Shown: positions 19,713 to 30,374, numbered from the stretch's first letter. The stretch is DNA of 64,000 nucleotides from an uncultured Saprospiraceae bacterium (GCA_938007965.1 CALLMH010000002.1:28394-92393), one strand, 5' to 3'. Made by a program: numbers and translations. Notes: generated by a model from the letters alone, not told the origin.

Positions 19713-21410
19713 TTATTGTCTAACTTCTGTACCACTCCAAGGCATAGCCATGTAAGGGAATGATGAAGTGAATTCTGCGTCGTTTTTCTCTACACCCGTA
19801 GAATATGTCAATACATTCAATAAGTCTTCTGTTACAGGAGATGGTGATGTCATAGGGTCATAATCATCATACCAAAGTCCAACAGCGGCGAGTACTACAC
19901 CACCTACGGCTTGCAATTCAATTCTAGTGACGTCATCTTCTAATCTTCTTCCATTTGGAAATCCATCCATATTAGGTATGAATTCTAAGTCAGCTGTCGT
20001 ATTAAATGGTGCAACGGTAAGACCTATTGCTGCAGCTTGAACTAGTCCAAGTGAAGAGAAATTAGGATCATCTCTTGGTGTAGGCGGTACTGCCATGTTT
20101 AGTCTCAACATATCTCCGCCATTTGGTAAGAAATTGTTGATAAATGGCTTTCCAGCTGCCAGGGGATTTCCTTCTTTTCCAGTTGCTAGCTGGTATGGGA
20201 TGGCATTAGGAACTCCGGTGTGGAATATAGGCCATAGATCTACTGATCTTGGTTTTCCAGGTATTAATAATAAACTACCAAATGATTCGAAGGCTGTTCC
20301 AGTTAAGTCTCCTCCTGCAAGTGCTGATACACCATCCGCACCGTTTGTAAAATCAAATGCGCCTAAAGATGCTGTTTGAATTCTTAATGGTCCAAATGCA
20401 GGCACTGCACCACCAAATTGATCATCGTCCATATATAAGGCTAACTCAGGGTTGTAAAAATATTCATCCCAAGTGGTCTCTGCTAGTTCTTCATAAGGTG
20501 TTACTCTATTCCATGCATCTTTATCTCCGATTGGAATGATAGCCTCATTAGTAAGTGGCATTCCAAGTCTTGATACTTGAACCCAATCTCCAGACACATC
20601 ATAAGTTCCGTCTGTATTTAGCGTCTTTACAGCTGGTCTAGAAGCTGAAGCCCAAACTCCGATCACATAGTTTGGATCTAGAATATTAGCAGGAGTACTT
20701 GGCGCACCTGCTTTTAATAAGGTAGAAATTGGTACTTGGATAGAGATCGTATGTACATTATATTTTGCAATTGCATCTCTAGCTGGTCCTCCTTGTCTAG
20801 GTGCATCACCAAGATCGAAGATTGCTCCAAGATCTACAAAGAATGGATCATCTACTGGTCCAGCAAAAACTTGCTCACCTGTACTAGCTGTGGTAATAGC
20901 TCCATTGAACAATTCTGCATAAGTAGTTGATAATCCTGCGCCTCCTTCGATAGATCGAGGTCCTATGTTTGTAGGAGGTACGATACCATCTGAGATTATA
21001 GTAGTGAAAGTTGTGCCACCATCAGTACTTCTTTCTAGTGTGTAAGTTGTTTTCAAGTTCTGTTTGCCCAATCTGATATTAAAAAACGTAGTTGGGTCTT
21101 CATTTACTTGATTGAATGTAAATCTGTAAGTGATCTCGTCTCCTACAACTGAGGCATCATTGTCCACATGTATTTCGTATCTGATGTTTTCGCCAAATGT
21201 GTAATAATTTGGTCCTCCGAAAGGTAATTCGCCTGGGATATAATTAGCTATTATGGTAATCATATCTGGATTGTCAGGACTTCTGAATGCATAGAGATCC
21301 GTATTGTCGGCAAGTGGATCATTTGCAATAAGTGGTGCTTCTCTATGAGAAGATGCCATCGCTATGATAGACATCATCATGATAGAAAGCATTGTGTAGA
21401 TTTTTTTCAT
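19713..21410 (-). CDS. DUF4331 protein (shorter paralogue without T9SS CTD)
   Basis: Nearly identical DUF4331 domain to 16686..19619; start re-assigned to internal MKKIYTMLSIMMMSIIAMASSHREAPLI (the listed ORF begins at 21446). Confidence 0.87.
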   Translation of the reverse strand: MKKIYTMLSIMMMSIIAMASSHREAPLIANDPLADNTDLYAFRSPDNPDMITIIANYIPGELPFGGPNYYTFGENIRYEIHVDNDASVVGDEITYRFTFNQVNEDPTTFFNIRLGKQNLKTTYTLERSTDGGTTFTTIISDGIVPPTNIGPRSIEGGAGLSTTYAELFNGAITTASTGEQVFAGPVDDPFFVDLGAIFDLGDAPRQGGPARDAIAKYNVHTISIQVPISTLLKAGAPSTPANILDPNYVIGVWASASRPAVKTLNTDGTYDVSGDWVQVSRLGMPLTNEAIIPIGDKDAWNRVTPYEELAETTWDEYFYNPELALYMDDDQFGGAVPAFGPLRIQTASLGAFDFTNGADGVSALAGGDLTGTAFESFGSLLLIPGKPRSVDLWPIFHTGVPNAIPYQLATGKEGNPLAAGKPFINNFLPNGGDMLRLNMAVPPTPRDDPNFSSLGLVQAAAIGLTVAPFNTTADLEFIPNMDGFPNGRRLEDDVTRIELQAVGGVVLAAVGLWYDDYDPMTSPSPVTEDLLNVLTYSTGVEKNDAEFTSSFPYMAMPWSGTEVRQ

Positions 21411-21975
21411 TTTATAAGATTTTGGTTGATAATTACTATTGAGCACCTAGTTTGCGCTTCTGTATATATTTACGCTGATGAACATAGTATTGGATTTATT
21501 TTTCCTAGTTTTCTTTGATTGATACTTTTTATAAGGAGCATACTTATATTTTAATTCGTAATCAAGAAACCACGTTCTAGAATCGAATCAGGTACTTACG
21601 ATATGTATATCATAAAGAAACTGAAAAAGGGATAGGTCGTTAAAATTGTCTTAACTTTAACAATGGTAACTAGTTGTTGCTATTCATCCAGTCATGTAAG
21701 ATAAGTTCATGTATTTTATTGATTATTAGTTAATTATGGTTGTGATGGGGTGGGTGATTTATTCAAATCTCACTTGATTTAATATATACAAGCGGATATT
21801 ATTACGCTTCTTGAGGCAACCATCTAAAATCAAACCAAGTATAGGGGGGTATTAAAACTGAAGTCATAAATAGTAAATCAGGATAATATCTATAAGTCTG
21901 AAAAATAGACCATTATTATTCTGAATATAGAAAAGCTTAAATGACTAATGGAAAGCCACAAAAAAATTTAGTAAA

Positions 21976-23511
21976 ATGAAAAACAACATAATTATACTAG
22001 TAATTACGATACTATTCGTTGGGACTTTAAATGCCCAGAAAATTGATAATTCTTTCTTTTCTGAGGTGAATAGATTCTTAGAAAATTCAGTAACTGAGGG
22101 ATTAGTGGATTATAAGAAGGTATCTACTGACGAGGCATTGGTGAATCTGATCACAAGGATAGAAAATGCAGATGTATCTACCGCATCAGAAGAGACCAAG
22201 ATCGCATTCTACATCAATGCCTACAATCTCAATGTGATCAATCTAGTAGCACAGTCTTATCCTATTGATTCGCCGCAAGATGTTGCGGGATTTTTCGACA
22301 GAAAAAAAATAAATGTAGCGGGGCAAAAAATGACGCTTAATACATTAGAAAAAGAAAGTTTATTGGAAGAATACAGAGATGGAAGGTTTCACTTTGTTTT
22401 GGTTTGCGGTGCTATGGGGTGTCCTCCTATTACAGATTTCGCCTACACGCCCGATAAGCTAGAAGCGCAATTAGATCAACAAACTAAGATCGCAATCAAT
22501 AACCCTTCTTTCATCAAGGTAAATGGATCTGTAGCGGATCTATCACAAATTTTTAAATGGTATGTAGATGATTTTGGAGGCAGTAAAAATAGTGTGATCG
22601 AATTCATAAACAAATATAGAGACACACCAATCAGAGACGGTTCAAATATCAGTTACTATTCATATGATTGGACATTGAATGATACTGCAAAATTAGATAT
22701 TGGTAGCGATAATGCGAAAGCGGCAAATGCTTTCAGGTATATAGTGTCTTCAACGATACCCAAAGGAACTGTCGAGGTAAAAATATTTAATAATCTATAT
22801 ACCCAAAAAACAGGTAGTGATGGAGCATTAACGGATCGTTCTTCATTTTTCACGACATTAGTTAGCGCACTATATGGTTTGAATAATAGAGTCAATGTAG
22901 GATTCGCTGCGAGATTTCGAAAAATCCGAAATCAGTCATTACCGTCTTCGCCATTCGATGTATTTGGCTCAGACGATATAGGAAGTTCTAGATCAGGAAT
23001 AACGGCATTTGGTCCGCAGGTAAGATTTGCGCCTATTCCATCTTGGGAAAATTTTTCTATTCAGTCATCTTTTGTATTCGCTGTAGGAGATGATCTATCA
23101 GGAAGAACAACAAATCAACCATTTATTGATTGGAGTGGTGCGACTTGGACAACGCAAATCTTTAATGATTTCCCAATAGGAACGAATTTCTCTCTCTTTA
23201 CAGAATTAGACTTATGGGTAGAAGATATAGGCAGTTTTGATAATGGACACACCAATAGATTCTCTACGCCACTGATAGCGATATTAAGTTATAACCCCAA
23301 TCCGAAATCTACGATTTATGCATTGAGTGGTTATACTCCGACTTGGGCAGCTGAGTTTGATTATTTCGCGCAAGCTGGATTGGGTGCTAAATATCAATTT
23401 ACTCCGAACCTAGAGTTAGAATTATTGTATTCAAAGTTTACAAACAAATTCTTAATAAGAGAAGAAGGACAGGCAGCAACATATAATCTTGGAATAAGAT
23501 TTAATTTATAA
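21976..23511 (+). CDS. DUF547-domain protein fused to a C-terminal outer-membrane beta-barrel-like region
   Basis: DUF547 motifs (KIAFYINAYNLNVINLVAQSYP, FHFVLVCGAMGCPPITDFAYTPDKLEAQLD) then alternating-pattern strands ending in LGIRFNL. Confidence 0.8.
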   Translation: MKNNIIILVITILFVGTLNAQKIDNSFFSEVNRFLENSVTEGLVDYKKVSTDEALVNLITRIENADVSTASEETKIAFYINAYNLNVINLVAQSYPIDSPQDVAGFFDRKKINVAGQKMTLNTLEKESLLEEYRDGRFHFVLVCGAMGCPPITDFAYTPDKLEAQLDQQTKIAINNPSFIKVNGSVADLSQIFKWYVDDFGGSKNSVIEFINKYRDTPIRDGSNISYYSYDWTLNDTAKLDIGSDNAKAANAFRYIVSSTIPKGTVEVKIFNNLYTQKTGSDGALTDRSSFFTTLVSALYGLNNRVNVGFAARFRKIRNQSLPSSPFDVFGSDDIGSSRSGITAFGPQVRFAPIPSWENFSIQSSFVFAVGDDLSGRTTNQPFIDWSGATWTTQIFNDFPIGTNFSLFTELDLWVEDIGSFDNGHTNRFSTPLIAILSYNPNPKSTIYALSGYTPTWAAEFDYFAQAGLGAKYQFTPNLELELLYSKFTNKFLIREEGQAATYNLGIRFNL

Positions 23512-23546
23512 AAATAATCTACCTTGCTAGCTAACTGATCCTGCAT

Positions 23547-24824
23547 ATGAGATTCTACTATATCACAATACTACTTTGCTTTATCTTCTCTATATCTGTC
23601 TCCGGACAGAAGAAAGATAGTAGCATCGTGAGCGGTATTGAGTTTCATGGATTAGAGAAAACTCAAATTTCATATATAGAGTTGTTTTTAAAAATCAAAG
23701 AAGGGGATCGAGTCACTATCAATGATATCGAGAGCGATGTCCAACAATTAAAGAATATTATTGGGATTGGGGATGCAGTGTATTTGATAGATACCATAGG
23801 AGGACAAATAGTAATAACTTACGATATACAAGAAATCAGAACTCTACTACCAATACTAAATTTTGGAGGGATAAAAGATAATCTTTGGTTTCAATTAGGG
23901 TTGTCAGATAATAATTGGAGGGGAAAAGGGCAGCAAATAGTTGCCAGCTATTTTAATAATGACGGACTTAGTGGAGGACAATTATTTTTCAAATCACCAA
24001 GGACTAGAAATAGTAGAGATTGGGGATATACGACAAGTCTATCCAGATGGGTTTCATTAGAGCCACTATTTTTTGATCAAGGTACTGTAAATTATATATA
24101 TGAGAATAATAGTGCAGGACTGACAGCAATTAAGAACTTTGGTAATCACCATAGTATTGAGTTTGGAGGTACCTACTTTATAGAAAAATATAGAAAGAGT
24201 GACGAACAGTTTTTTGAGGATCCTCCAGGACCAGAAGCGCTGACACAACCTAAGTTGCTCTCGAAGATGGAATATAAGGTGAATAGACTCAATTATGATT
24301 TTTTTTACAATTCTGGTTATTTATGGACATTGACTTATCAAAATGTATTTACAATAACCGACAATACACTCTTCAATAGCCTACAATATCAGGCGATTGG
24401 TTATTTGCGACCAACTGAGAAGATAAACCTTGGATTCAGATTAAAGCTGGGAGTATCTACTAATAATGATTCGCCATTCGCACCTTTTGTAGCGGACAGT
24501 CACGTGAATCTGAGAGGAGTAGGAAATAGAATAGACAGAGGAACTGCACAAGCGGTATTGAATGTGGAATATAGAAATACTGTCTTTCATCATAAAACTT
24601 GGAGTAGCCAGGTTGTTATATTTTCTGATCTAGGGACTTGGAGAAGCCCGGGAGGCGATTTGCAAGATCTGGTAAATCCTGATCAATTCAGACATTTTAT
24701 AGGAGGTGGTTTTAGGATTATTTATCAGAAAGTATTTGGTGCAGTACTAAGGGTGGACTATGGAATAGATGTGTTTAATCCTTCTCAAAAAGGATTGGTT
24801 TTAGGGCTTGGTCAATACTTTTGA
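23547..24824 (+). CDS. POTRA/BamA-TamA-like outer membrane protein
   Basis: Signal peptide; POTRA-like GIEFHGLEKTQISYIELFLKIKEGDRVTINDIESDVQQLKNI; C-terminal GGGFRIIYQKVFGAVLRVDYGIDVFNPSQKGLVLGLGQYF. Confidence 0.75.
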   Translation: MRFYYITILLCFIFSISVSGQKKDSSIVSGIEFHGLEKTQISYIELFLKIKEGDRVTINDIESDVQQLKNIIGIGDAVYLIDTIGGQIVITYDIQEIRTLLPILNFGGIKDNLWFQLGLSDNNWRGKGQQIVASYFNNDGLSGGQLFFKSPRTRNSRDWGYTTSLSRWVSLEPLFFDQGTVNYIYENNSAGLTAIKNFGNHHSIEFGGTYFIEKYRKSDEQFFEDPPGPEALTQPKLLSKMEYKVNRLNYDFFYNSGYLWTLTYQNVFTITDNTLFNSLQYQAIGYLRPTEKINLGFRLKLGVSTNNDSPFAPFVADSHVNLRGVGNRIDRGTAQAVLNVEYRNTVFHHKTWSSQVVIFSDLGTWRSPGGDLQDLVNPDQFRHFIGGGFRIIYQKVFGAVLRVDYGIDVFNPSQKGLVLGLGQYF

Positions 24825-24939
24825 ATTTCAAAGGATCAATGGGAAAATTCTTCCGCCACCACATATTGATAATAAACAAAATAAAAGCAGCAAATATTCG
24901 AGAAAATTCATTCACTCGAAAAGTCTTAAAAAATAATGT

Positions 24940-26085
24940 ATGAAAAGAATATTTCCATTCTCACATCTTTGTTTTTTTGATATGCGAATAGATCGATATG
25001 CGATACCTGTGCTGATTATTATTTTTGGGACAATAAGCATAGGATTAGAAGGTCAAGTTATTTTCCAAGAGGAGTCTATTAACGGGGTAAGTTTTCGTGG
25101 GCCTAGATATGAAAGAGATCTAAATCCTGATTCATTTGGTGAAATACTAGAAGTAAATGCCAATTGGGTAGCCTTTACCCCAGAAGTAATACTAGACAGA
25201 TCTACGCTGAAGTTAAGATCCGATAAAGATAATCATTGGTGGGGCAATACGATCTCTGGCAACATTATTCTAATAAGAATGGCGAAAGAAGCTGGGCTAA
25301 AAGTCATGCTAAAACCACAGATGATTCTCGATAATGTCACTTTCCCTTCCGGATTATTCAGCGATCTTATAAAATTAGAGGATCAAGGGGGCAAAATAGT
25401 ATCAGATAAGTCTGATGGTGCATCGTGGAGAGGGGACTTTGATCCATTGACCAAAGAGAGTTGGATGATATGGGAGCAATCTTATAGATCTTATATTTTG
25501 TCATTGGCAAGAACAGCGGAAGAATTAGAAGTAGATTTGTTTTGTATTGGGACAGAACTAAAAATAAGTACTAAAAAAAGGCCTGAGTTCTGGAGACAGC
25601 TCATTAGTGATGTGAGGAAAGTGTACAGCGGTCCCATATCATACTCTGCCAACTGGGATGAATATAGCCGAATAGAGTTTTGGGATGAGTTGGATATCAT
25701 CGGGGTCAATTCTTATTGTCCGATCAGTCTACGACGTACTCCTACTGTGGAAGGAACGATTGATAACTGGAAGTATTACAAAAAAGTATTAAAGGAATTT
25801 TCCGAGGGACTTGATAAAGATGTACTCATCACTGAATTTGGATATAGGAATGTATCTTTTGCAGGATTGCGACCTTGGATACATGATGATGGCGATTCAA
25901 AATCAAACCTTGAAGCACAGTCTAATCTCTATGAAGCATTTTTTCGTTCATACTGGAACGAACCATGGATCAAAGGTGGGTTCTCATGGAATTGGGATGC
26001 GGTAACAAAAGGAATTGGTAACACTGATTTTTCTATTCAGAATAAACCCGCTCAAGAGATTCTTTCCAATTGGTATAAAAAGTAG
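24940..26085 (+). CDS. Glycoside hydrolase, GH113/GTA TIM-barrel-like
   Basis: INGVSFRGPRY...NANWVAFTPEV, KMAKEAGLKVMLKPQM-like strand, DLFCIGTELKIS, ELDIIGVNSYCPI, DKDVLITEFGYRN, KGGFSWNWDA. Confidence 0.72.
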   Translation: MKRIFPFSHLCFFDMRIDRYAIPVLIIIFGTISIGLEGQVIFQEESINGVSFRGPRYERDLNPDSFGEILEVNANWVAFTPEVILDRSTLKLRSDKDNHWWGNTISGNIILIRMAKEAGLKVMLKPQMILDNVTFPSGLFSDLIKLEDQGGKIVSDKSDGASWRGDFDPLTKESWMIWEQSYRSYILSLARTAEELEVDLFCIGTELKISTKKRPEFWRQLISDVRKVYSGPISYSANWDEYSRIEFWDELDIIGVNSYCPISLRRTPTVEGTIDNWKYYKKVLKEFSEGLDKDVLITEFGYRNVSFAGLRPWIHDDGDSKSNLEAQSNLYEAFFRSYWNEPWIKGGFSWNWDAVTKGIGNTDFSIQNKPAQEILSNWYKK

Positions 26086-26129
26086 TAGTCAATAGACCAA
26101 CATGCTGATCTGTACATCTAAATTGCAAT

Positions 26130-27662
26130 TCATATATTTTCTATATCAGAGAGATAGAGATTAGCCTGAGTAAGGATGTCGGCTTTCTTTTCTGGATCCA
26201 TCTTGGCTAGAGTACGGTATGCCATACCTATTCTCGGATTTTTAGCTAGTTTATCTTCATTTCTATCATAGAAGTTCCAGTAGAAACTATTGAATGGACA
26301 TGCTTTGGGTCCTGTTTTTACCTTTTTGTCATAGTAGCAATCTTTGCAGTAATGAGACATTTTATCTATGTAATTAGCTGAAGATACATAAGGTTTCGTA
26401 CCCACAATCCCTCCGTCTGCGAATTGGCTCATCCCTCTAGTATTGGTGATTTCTACCCATTCTATCGCGTCTATATATATCCCGAGATACCATTGGTCCA
26501 CCTCGTCAGGATCGATTCCCGCTAGGAGCGCGAAGTTTCCTGTGATCATTAATCTTTGAATGTGATGCGCATATGCATAGTTTATAGACTGCTTGATAGT
26601 GTGGCTCATGCACTTCATTTTCGTTTCTCCAGTCCAAAACCATGACGGTAGTTTTCGTGTATTATTTAAATAATTGAGCTCTGAAAATTCGGGCATTTTT
26701 GTCCAGTAGATTCCGCGCATATATTCACGCCAGCCTATGATTTGCCTTACGAAACCCTCTACTTGAGAGATTGATATAAGATCAGGATTTGATTTCCATT
26801 TATTGATTGCAGCATTCACCACTTCTAAAGGGCTGATGATTTTCGAATTCAATGCGAATGAAACTCTACTGTGATACAAGGACCAAAACTGAGGAGTCAT
26901 AGCATCTTGGAAGTCGCCAAAATATTGCAAAAGATTGTCAATGAAATATTGTAAAACCTCTCGGGATTCTATAATATTTACTGGCCATATAAAGTGATTT
27001 TCATCAATGTTTCCTATAGTCTTGACCTCACACTTCTTGATCATAGATACAATGTCTGACACATTTCTATCCATCAGTATCGGTTCAGGAGGAACGTGTG
27101 ATTTTGGCATTTTTTTTCTGTTGCTGGCATCATAGTTCCATTGGCCAGTTACAGGTTGATCTCCATCCATTAAGATATCGTATTTTCTTCTCATGGATCT
27201 ATAGAAGCTTTCCATCAGGTAGGTTTTCTTCCCTTCGAAGAAGTTACGCAGGTCAGTCCTATTCGTTAGGAAGTGTTCGGTGTCATATGATTGAGACTCG
27301 ATCTGCAGGTCATTGCAATAATTAGTCAACTGTTCATCTAGTCTGTATTCGTCAGGCAATTGATACTCAAATTTTCCTATGTCTAATTTTTGGATGAAAT
27401 GACCTAGATTTTCAATAAGATTTTGTTTGTTTTCCGTATCATCTAATCTAAGATACACCACTTTATGACCTGCATCTTCTAGTGCTTTCGACATTTCTCT
27501 CATACCTACAAAAAATGCAACCACTTTCTGTATGTGATGGGTTGTGTAGTCTGTTTCTTGCCTCATCTCCATCATGAGATAGGTAGTATCATCATCCAAT
27601 GTAGAATACCACGAATGAGATAGATTCAATTGGTCACCAAGTATTAATCTGAGTGTGTTCAT
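26130..27662 (-). CDS. Cryptochrome/photolyase-related protein (FeS-BCP / prokaryotic 6-4 photolyase type)
   Basis: MNTLRLILGDQLNLSHSWY; C-terminal VEITNTRGMSQFADGGIVGTKPYVSSANYIDKMSHYCKDCYYDKKVKTGPKACPFNSFYWNF with likely 4Fe-4S cysteines; start moved inward from 27689. Confidence 0.93.
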   Translation of the reverse strand: MNTLRLILGDQLNLSHSWYSTLDDDTTYLMMEMRQETDYTTHHIQKVVAFFVGMREMSKALEDAGHKVVYLRLDDTENKQNLIENLGHFIQKLDIGKFEYQLPDEYRLDEQLTNYCNDLQIESQSYDTEHFLTNRTDLRNFFEGKKTYLMESFYRSMRRKYDILMDGDQPVTGQWNYDASNRKKMPKSHVPPEPILMDRNVSDIVSMIKKCEVKTIGNIDENHFIWPVNIIESREVLQYFIDNLLQYFGDFQDAMTPQFWSLYHSRVSFALNSKIISPLEVVNAAINKWKSNPDLISISQVEGFVRQIIGWREYMRGIYWTKMPEFSELNYLNNTRKLPSWFWTGETKMKCMSHTIKQSINYAYAHHIQRLMITGNFALLAGIDPDEVDQWYLGIYIDAIEWVEITNTRGMSQFADGGIVGTKPYVSSANYIDKMSHYCKDCYYDKKVKTGPKACPFNSFYWNFYDRNEDKLAKNPRIGMAYRTLAKMDPEKKADILTQANLYLSDIENI

Positions 27663-27847
27663 ATGTGTAGTAGATTCATTGTCTAACAACGATGACTGGC
27701 TTTAGTTGATATAGATCTAGAGAACTTGAATGTAGTAAATAGGAGTAGCATAGATTGGTGGGGAGATTTTGAGCAAATGAAGAAGTAAACGACATCGTGA
27801 AGTGTATCTCTTTGGATTACCTGCCCACTCCGTCATATAAACAAAAT

Positions 27848-27879
27848 AGCCATGGAACTGCATTTGCGGTACCATGGCT
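27848..27879 (-). terminator. Hairpin downstream of the TPR lipoprotein gene
   Basis: AGCCATGG...CCATGGCT arms with partial inner pairing (GGTACCGCA/TGCAGTTCC). Confidence 0.55.
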
Positions 27880-27903
27880 TCAACTAACTAATCAAATAAA
27901 AAT

Positions 27904-29145
27904 TTAACTGTTCAAATATTTTTTTATCTCCGATAATTCAGGATGATTAGAATTCGTTTTTTTTGCAACCGTGTAAAAATTTTCCACCTCACTTTTATTA
28001 TCCATTTTCATATTGACTTGCGCCATTGTTCTGTTCACATCTATATTTTTTGGTCTTTTGGCATACTCTAGTTTTGCATATTCCATTGCTTTTTCTGGAT
28101 TATCCATTAGGTTGAGGTAAATATTAGCGTATTCTAGATTCATATTGTGACCACTATCCGTGTCTTCTTTGAGCATGACCATGATCTCTTCTAAGAGGCC
28201 TTCCATTTCGGCAGTTCGGCCTTGCTTTTTGTACAATTCAGCTAAGGATATGTAGAATCCAACTTCGGGTATGATACTCATTGCTTCCTTTAAAGTTTCT
28301 TCCGCCTCTTTGTCCATGCCCTTCATAGCTTGGACCTCACCTATTGCGCCTACTGCAAATGGATAATTAGGTCTCATGTCTAGGATTTCTTTGTATACTT
28401 GAAGAGCATTATCCAATTGACCATACTGCTTATAGATGTCGCCTAGTGTCAGCATAGCCCAAGCGGTCTCTTCGTATCCAGGATAACCTGCTTTTACAGC
28501 CATGGTCATTGCCTCGATGGATCCATCGACATCACCGTGTATTTCTCTTAGATATGAAACTCTGCTGTATGATCTTATGTCTGGCTTGATGGTGATCATC
28601 TTATCAGATAATTTTACGGCTTTTGCATAGTTACCCAATTCTACATTTGCGTCTACAAGTACTCCATGTATTTGTGCGTTTGCTGGATTGAGAATAGCTG
28701 CCTGATTTCCAGTTTTTAATGCGTCTGCAAATTCATGCAGGGAAAGCTGCACACCTGCTTTAGTGGTCAGTGCTAAAAACTTCAAATCTGATGTTAATTC
28801 ACTATCAGTAAGAGCGTTGTCCAATATCGCCAACGCAGCGGGATAGTAGTGTCCATGCTCTCCAGTAACTCTTGCTTCTTTTATGTAGAGTTGAGCCAAC
28901 TGGATTTTTGATTTATTGTCATGGTTGTTTCTATCGATGGCTTTGGTGAAGTCGCTATAGCTGTTTTGAACCTCATCCCATTCTTTGCCCAGTTGGATAG
29001 ATTCACTTCGTTGTATGAGATCAGCTTTTGCTACATTACTTTCGGTTGATTTACCTCCTTCGCTTTTGCAAGAGGTTAAACCCAGTGCGAATACTCCAAA
29101 GAAAAGAAATAGCACAGACAGATTTAGAAGATTAGATGTTTTCAT
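27904..29145 (-). CDS. Tetratricopeptide-repeat lipoprotein
   Basis: Lipobox FGVFALGLTSCKSEGG; multiple TPR units (LTLGDIYKQYGQLDNALQVYKEILDMRPNYPFAVGAIGEV); start moved to MKTSNLLNLS. Confidence 0.88.
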   Translation of the reverse strand: MKTSNLLNLSVLFLFFGVFALGLTSCKSEGGKSTESNVAKADLIQRSESIQLGKEWDEVQNSYSDFTKAIDRNNHDNKSKIQLAQLYIKEARVTGEHGHYYPAALAILDNALTDSELTSDLKFLALTTKAGVQLSLHEFADALKTGNQAAILNPANAQIHGVLVDANVELGNYAKAVKLSDKMITIKPDIRSYSRVSYLREIHGDVDGSIEAMTMAVKAGYPGYEETAWAMLTLGDIYKQYGQLDNALQVYKEILDMRPNYPFAVGAIGEVQAMKGMDKEAEETLKEAMSIIPEVGFYISLAELYKKQGRTAEMEGLLEEIMVMLKEDTDSGHNMNLEYANIYLNLMDNPEKAMEYAKLEYAKRPKNIDVNRTMAQVNMKMDNKSEVENFYTVAKKTNSNHPELSEIKKYLNS

Positions 29146-29558
29146 TTTTATAAATTTATAATTTTTAGGTAATGTAGAGACGGGTTTATGTTCTCTACAA
29201 TGAGTTACGATGATGGAAGTCAAATCGGATTTACTTTATGGCACATAATTGCTTTTTTAAATAGCTGAAGTCAAGTGATGCGGCTGAAATGTGATGATTA
29301 TGTAGTATTGGACAATAGTATGAAAAAGCAAAAAGTAGTTGCTGACAAAGCATCAAAAAACCGATTTTTTATTAAATCTGAAACAACGCATTAGCATGCT
29401 CTTTTAGAGCTAAGAATAGCTTCGAAATAAGTTGTTATGCTTTTATTATCATCCTTGAGGGTAGCCGTGCCTTTGTATCAGTCGGCAGAGACACTTATCT
29501 TTTGGACTCTATAGCGAGGGAGGTATAGAAGTAAGGCAGTAAATAATATAAATCAGAG

Positions 29559-30374
29559 TTAAGCTACGGAAACTGTACCAATCAGTCGAGTTAGGGTAGG
29601 AACTGTAGCTCCTTTTGCGTCTTCGATGGTTATAGCATAAGTGCCTGTACCTTCTTCAAAATCAACAGGCACTATGAAACCATTTTCTTGATTGAATACT
29701 GTTAATGGTATTGGATCTACGCCATCTTTTAATGACCACAGTTGATATGCTTGATTAGTAGCTATAACAGGCAAGTTTTTAATCTGTATAAAATTCTTTT
29801 TATCAATAGGATTATAATGGAAGATTATACTTGTCTTTTTATAAGTATCCGTAGGTGTGATTTCGAGCGCTTTACCGTTGGGATTATTCAGCTCATCGTA
29901 TAATTTAATTTTCTGATCTTGATATATTTGTATGGAATCGCAAGTAGCTTCTAATGTTTCATACTTTTGTTGAAGTCGGTCGAAGTCATTATTCTTATCG
30001 AATGCAAACCATACTGAAAAAGCGGTAAGTGCTCCAAGTGAAAATAGGAGTGCATTCTTAAACCATCTCGAATCTGAAGAATTCGATGCAATATTATTTT
30101 TTGATGGAGTATTAGCACCTGAGTTATTTGGTTTTAAATTCTTTGCTCCTTTCGCTTCTATTAGTTTTATTATATCTTTTTCTAGATTTCTCTTTGGAGC
30201 TACTCCCTCTGACTTTGCATATTCCTGTAGAGATTTCTGAATTTCTAAATGATCAAATCTTAGTTCAGGATACTGTACTAAAAAACCCTCTACTTTCTGA
30301 GCATCTTGCTCAGAGAGTAACCCAAGCACATAGTACTCAAGCATTCCAGATTCTCTAATTTCTTTTATATTCAC
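29559..30374 (-). CDS. Anti-sigma factor, RskA-like with single TM
   Basis: LEYYVLGLLSEQDAQKVEGFLVQYPEL zinc-less ASD-like N-terminus, TM NALLFSLGALTAFSVWFAF, C-terminal AYQLWSLKDGVDPIPLTVFNQENGFIVPVDFEEGTGTYAITIEDAKGATVPTLTRLIGTVSVA (RskA domain); GTG start. Confidence 0.88.
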   Translation of the reverse strand: MNIKEIRESGMLEYYVLGLLSEQDAQKVEGFLVQYPELRFDHLEIQKSLQEYAKSEGVAPKRNLEKDIIKLIEAKGAKNLKPNNSGANTPSKNNIASNSSDSRWFKNALLFSLGALTAFSVWFAFDKNNDFDRLQQKYETLEATCDSIQIYQDQKIKLYDELNNPNGKALEITPTDTYKKTSIIFHYNPIDKKNFIQIKNLPVIATNQAYQLWSLKDGVDPIPLTVFNQENGFIVPVDFEEGTGTYAITIEDAKGATVPTLTRLIGTVSVA

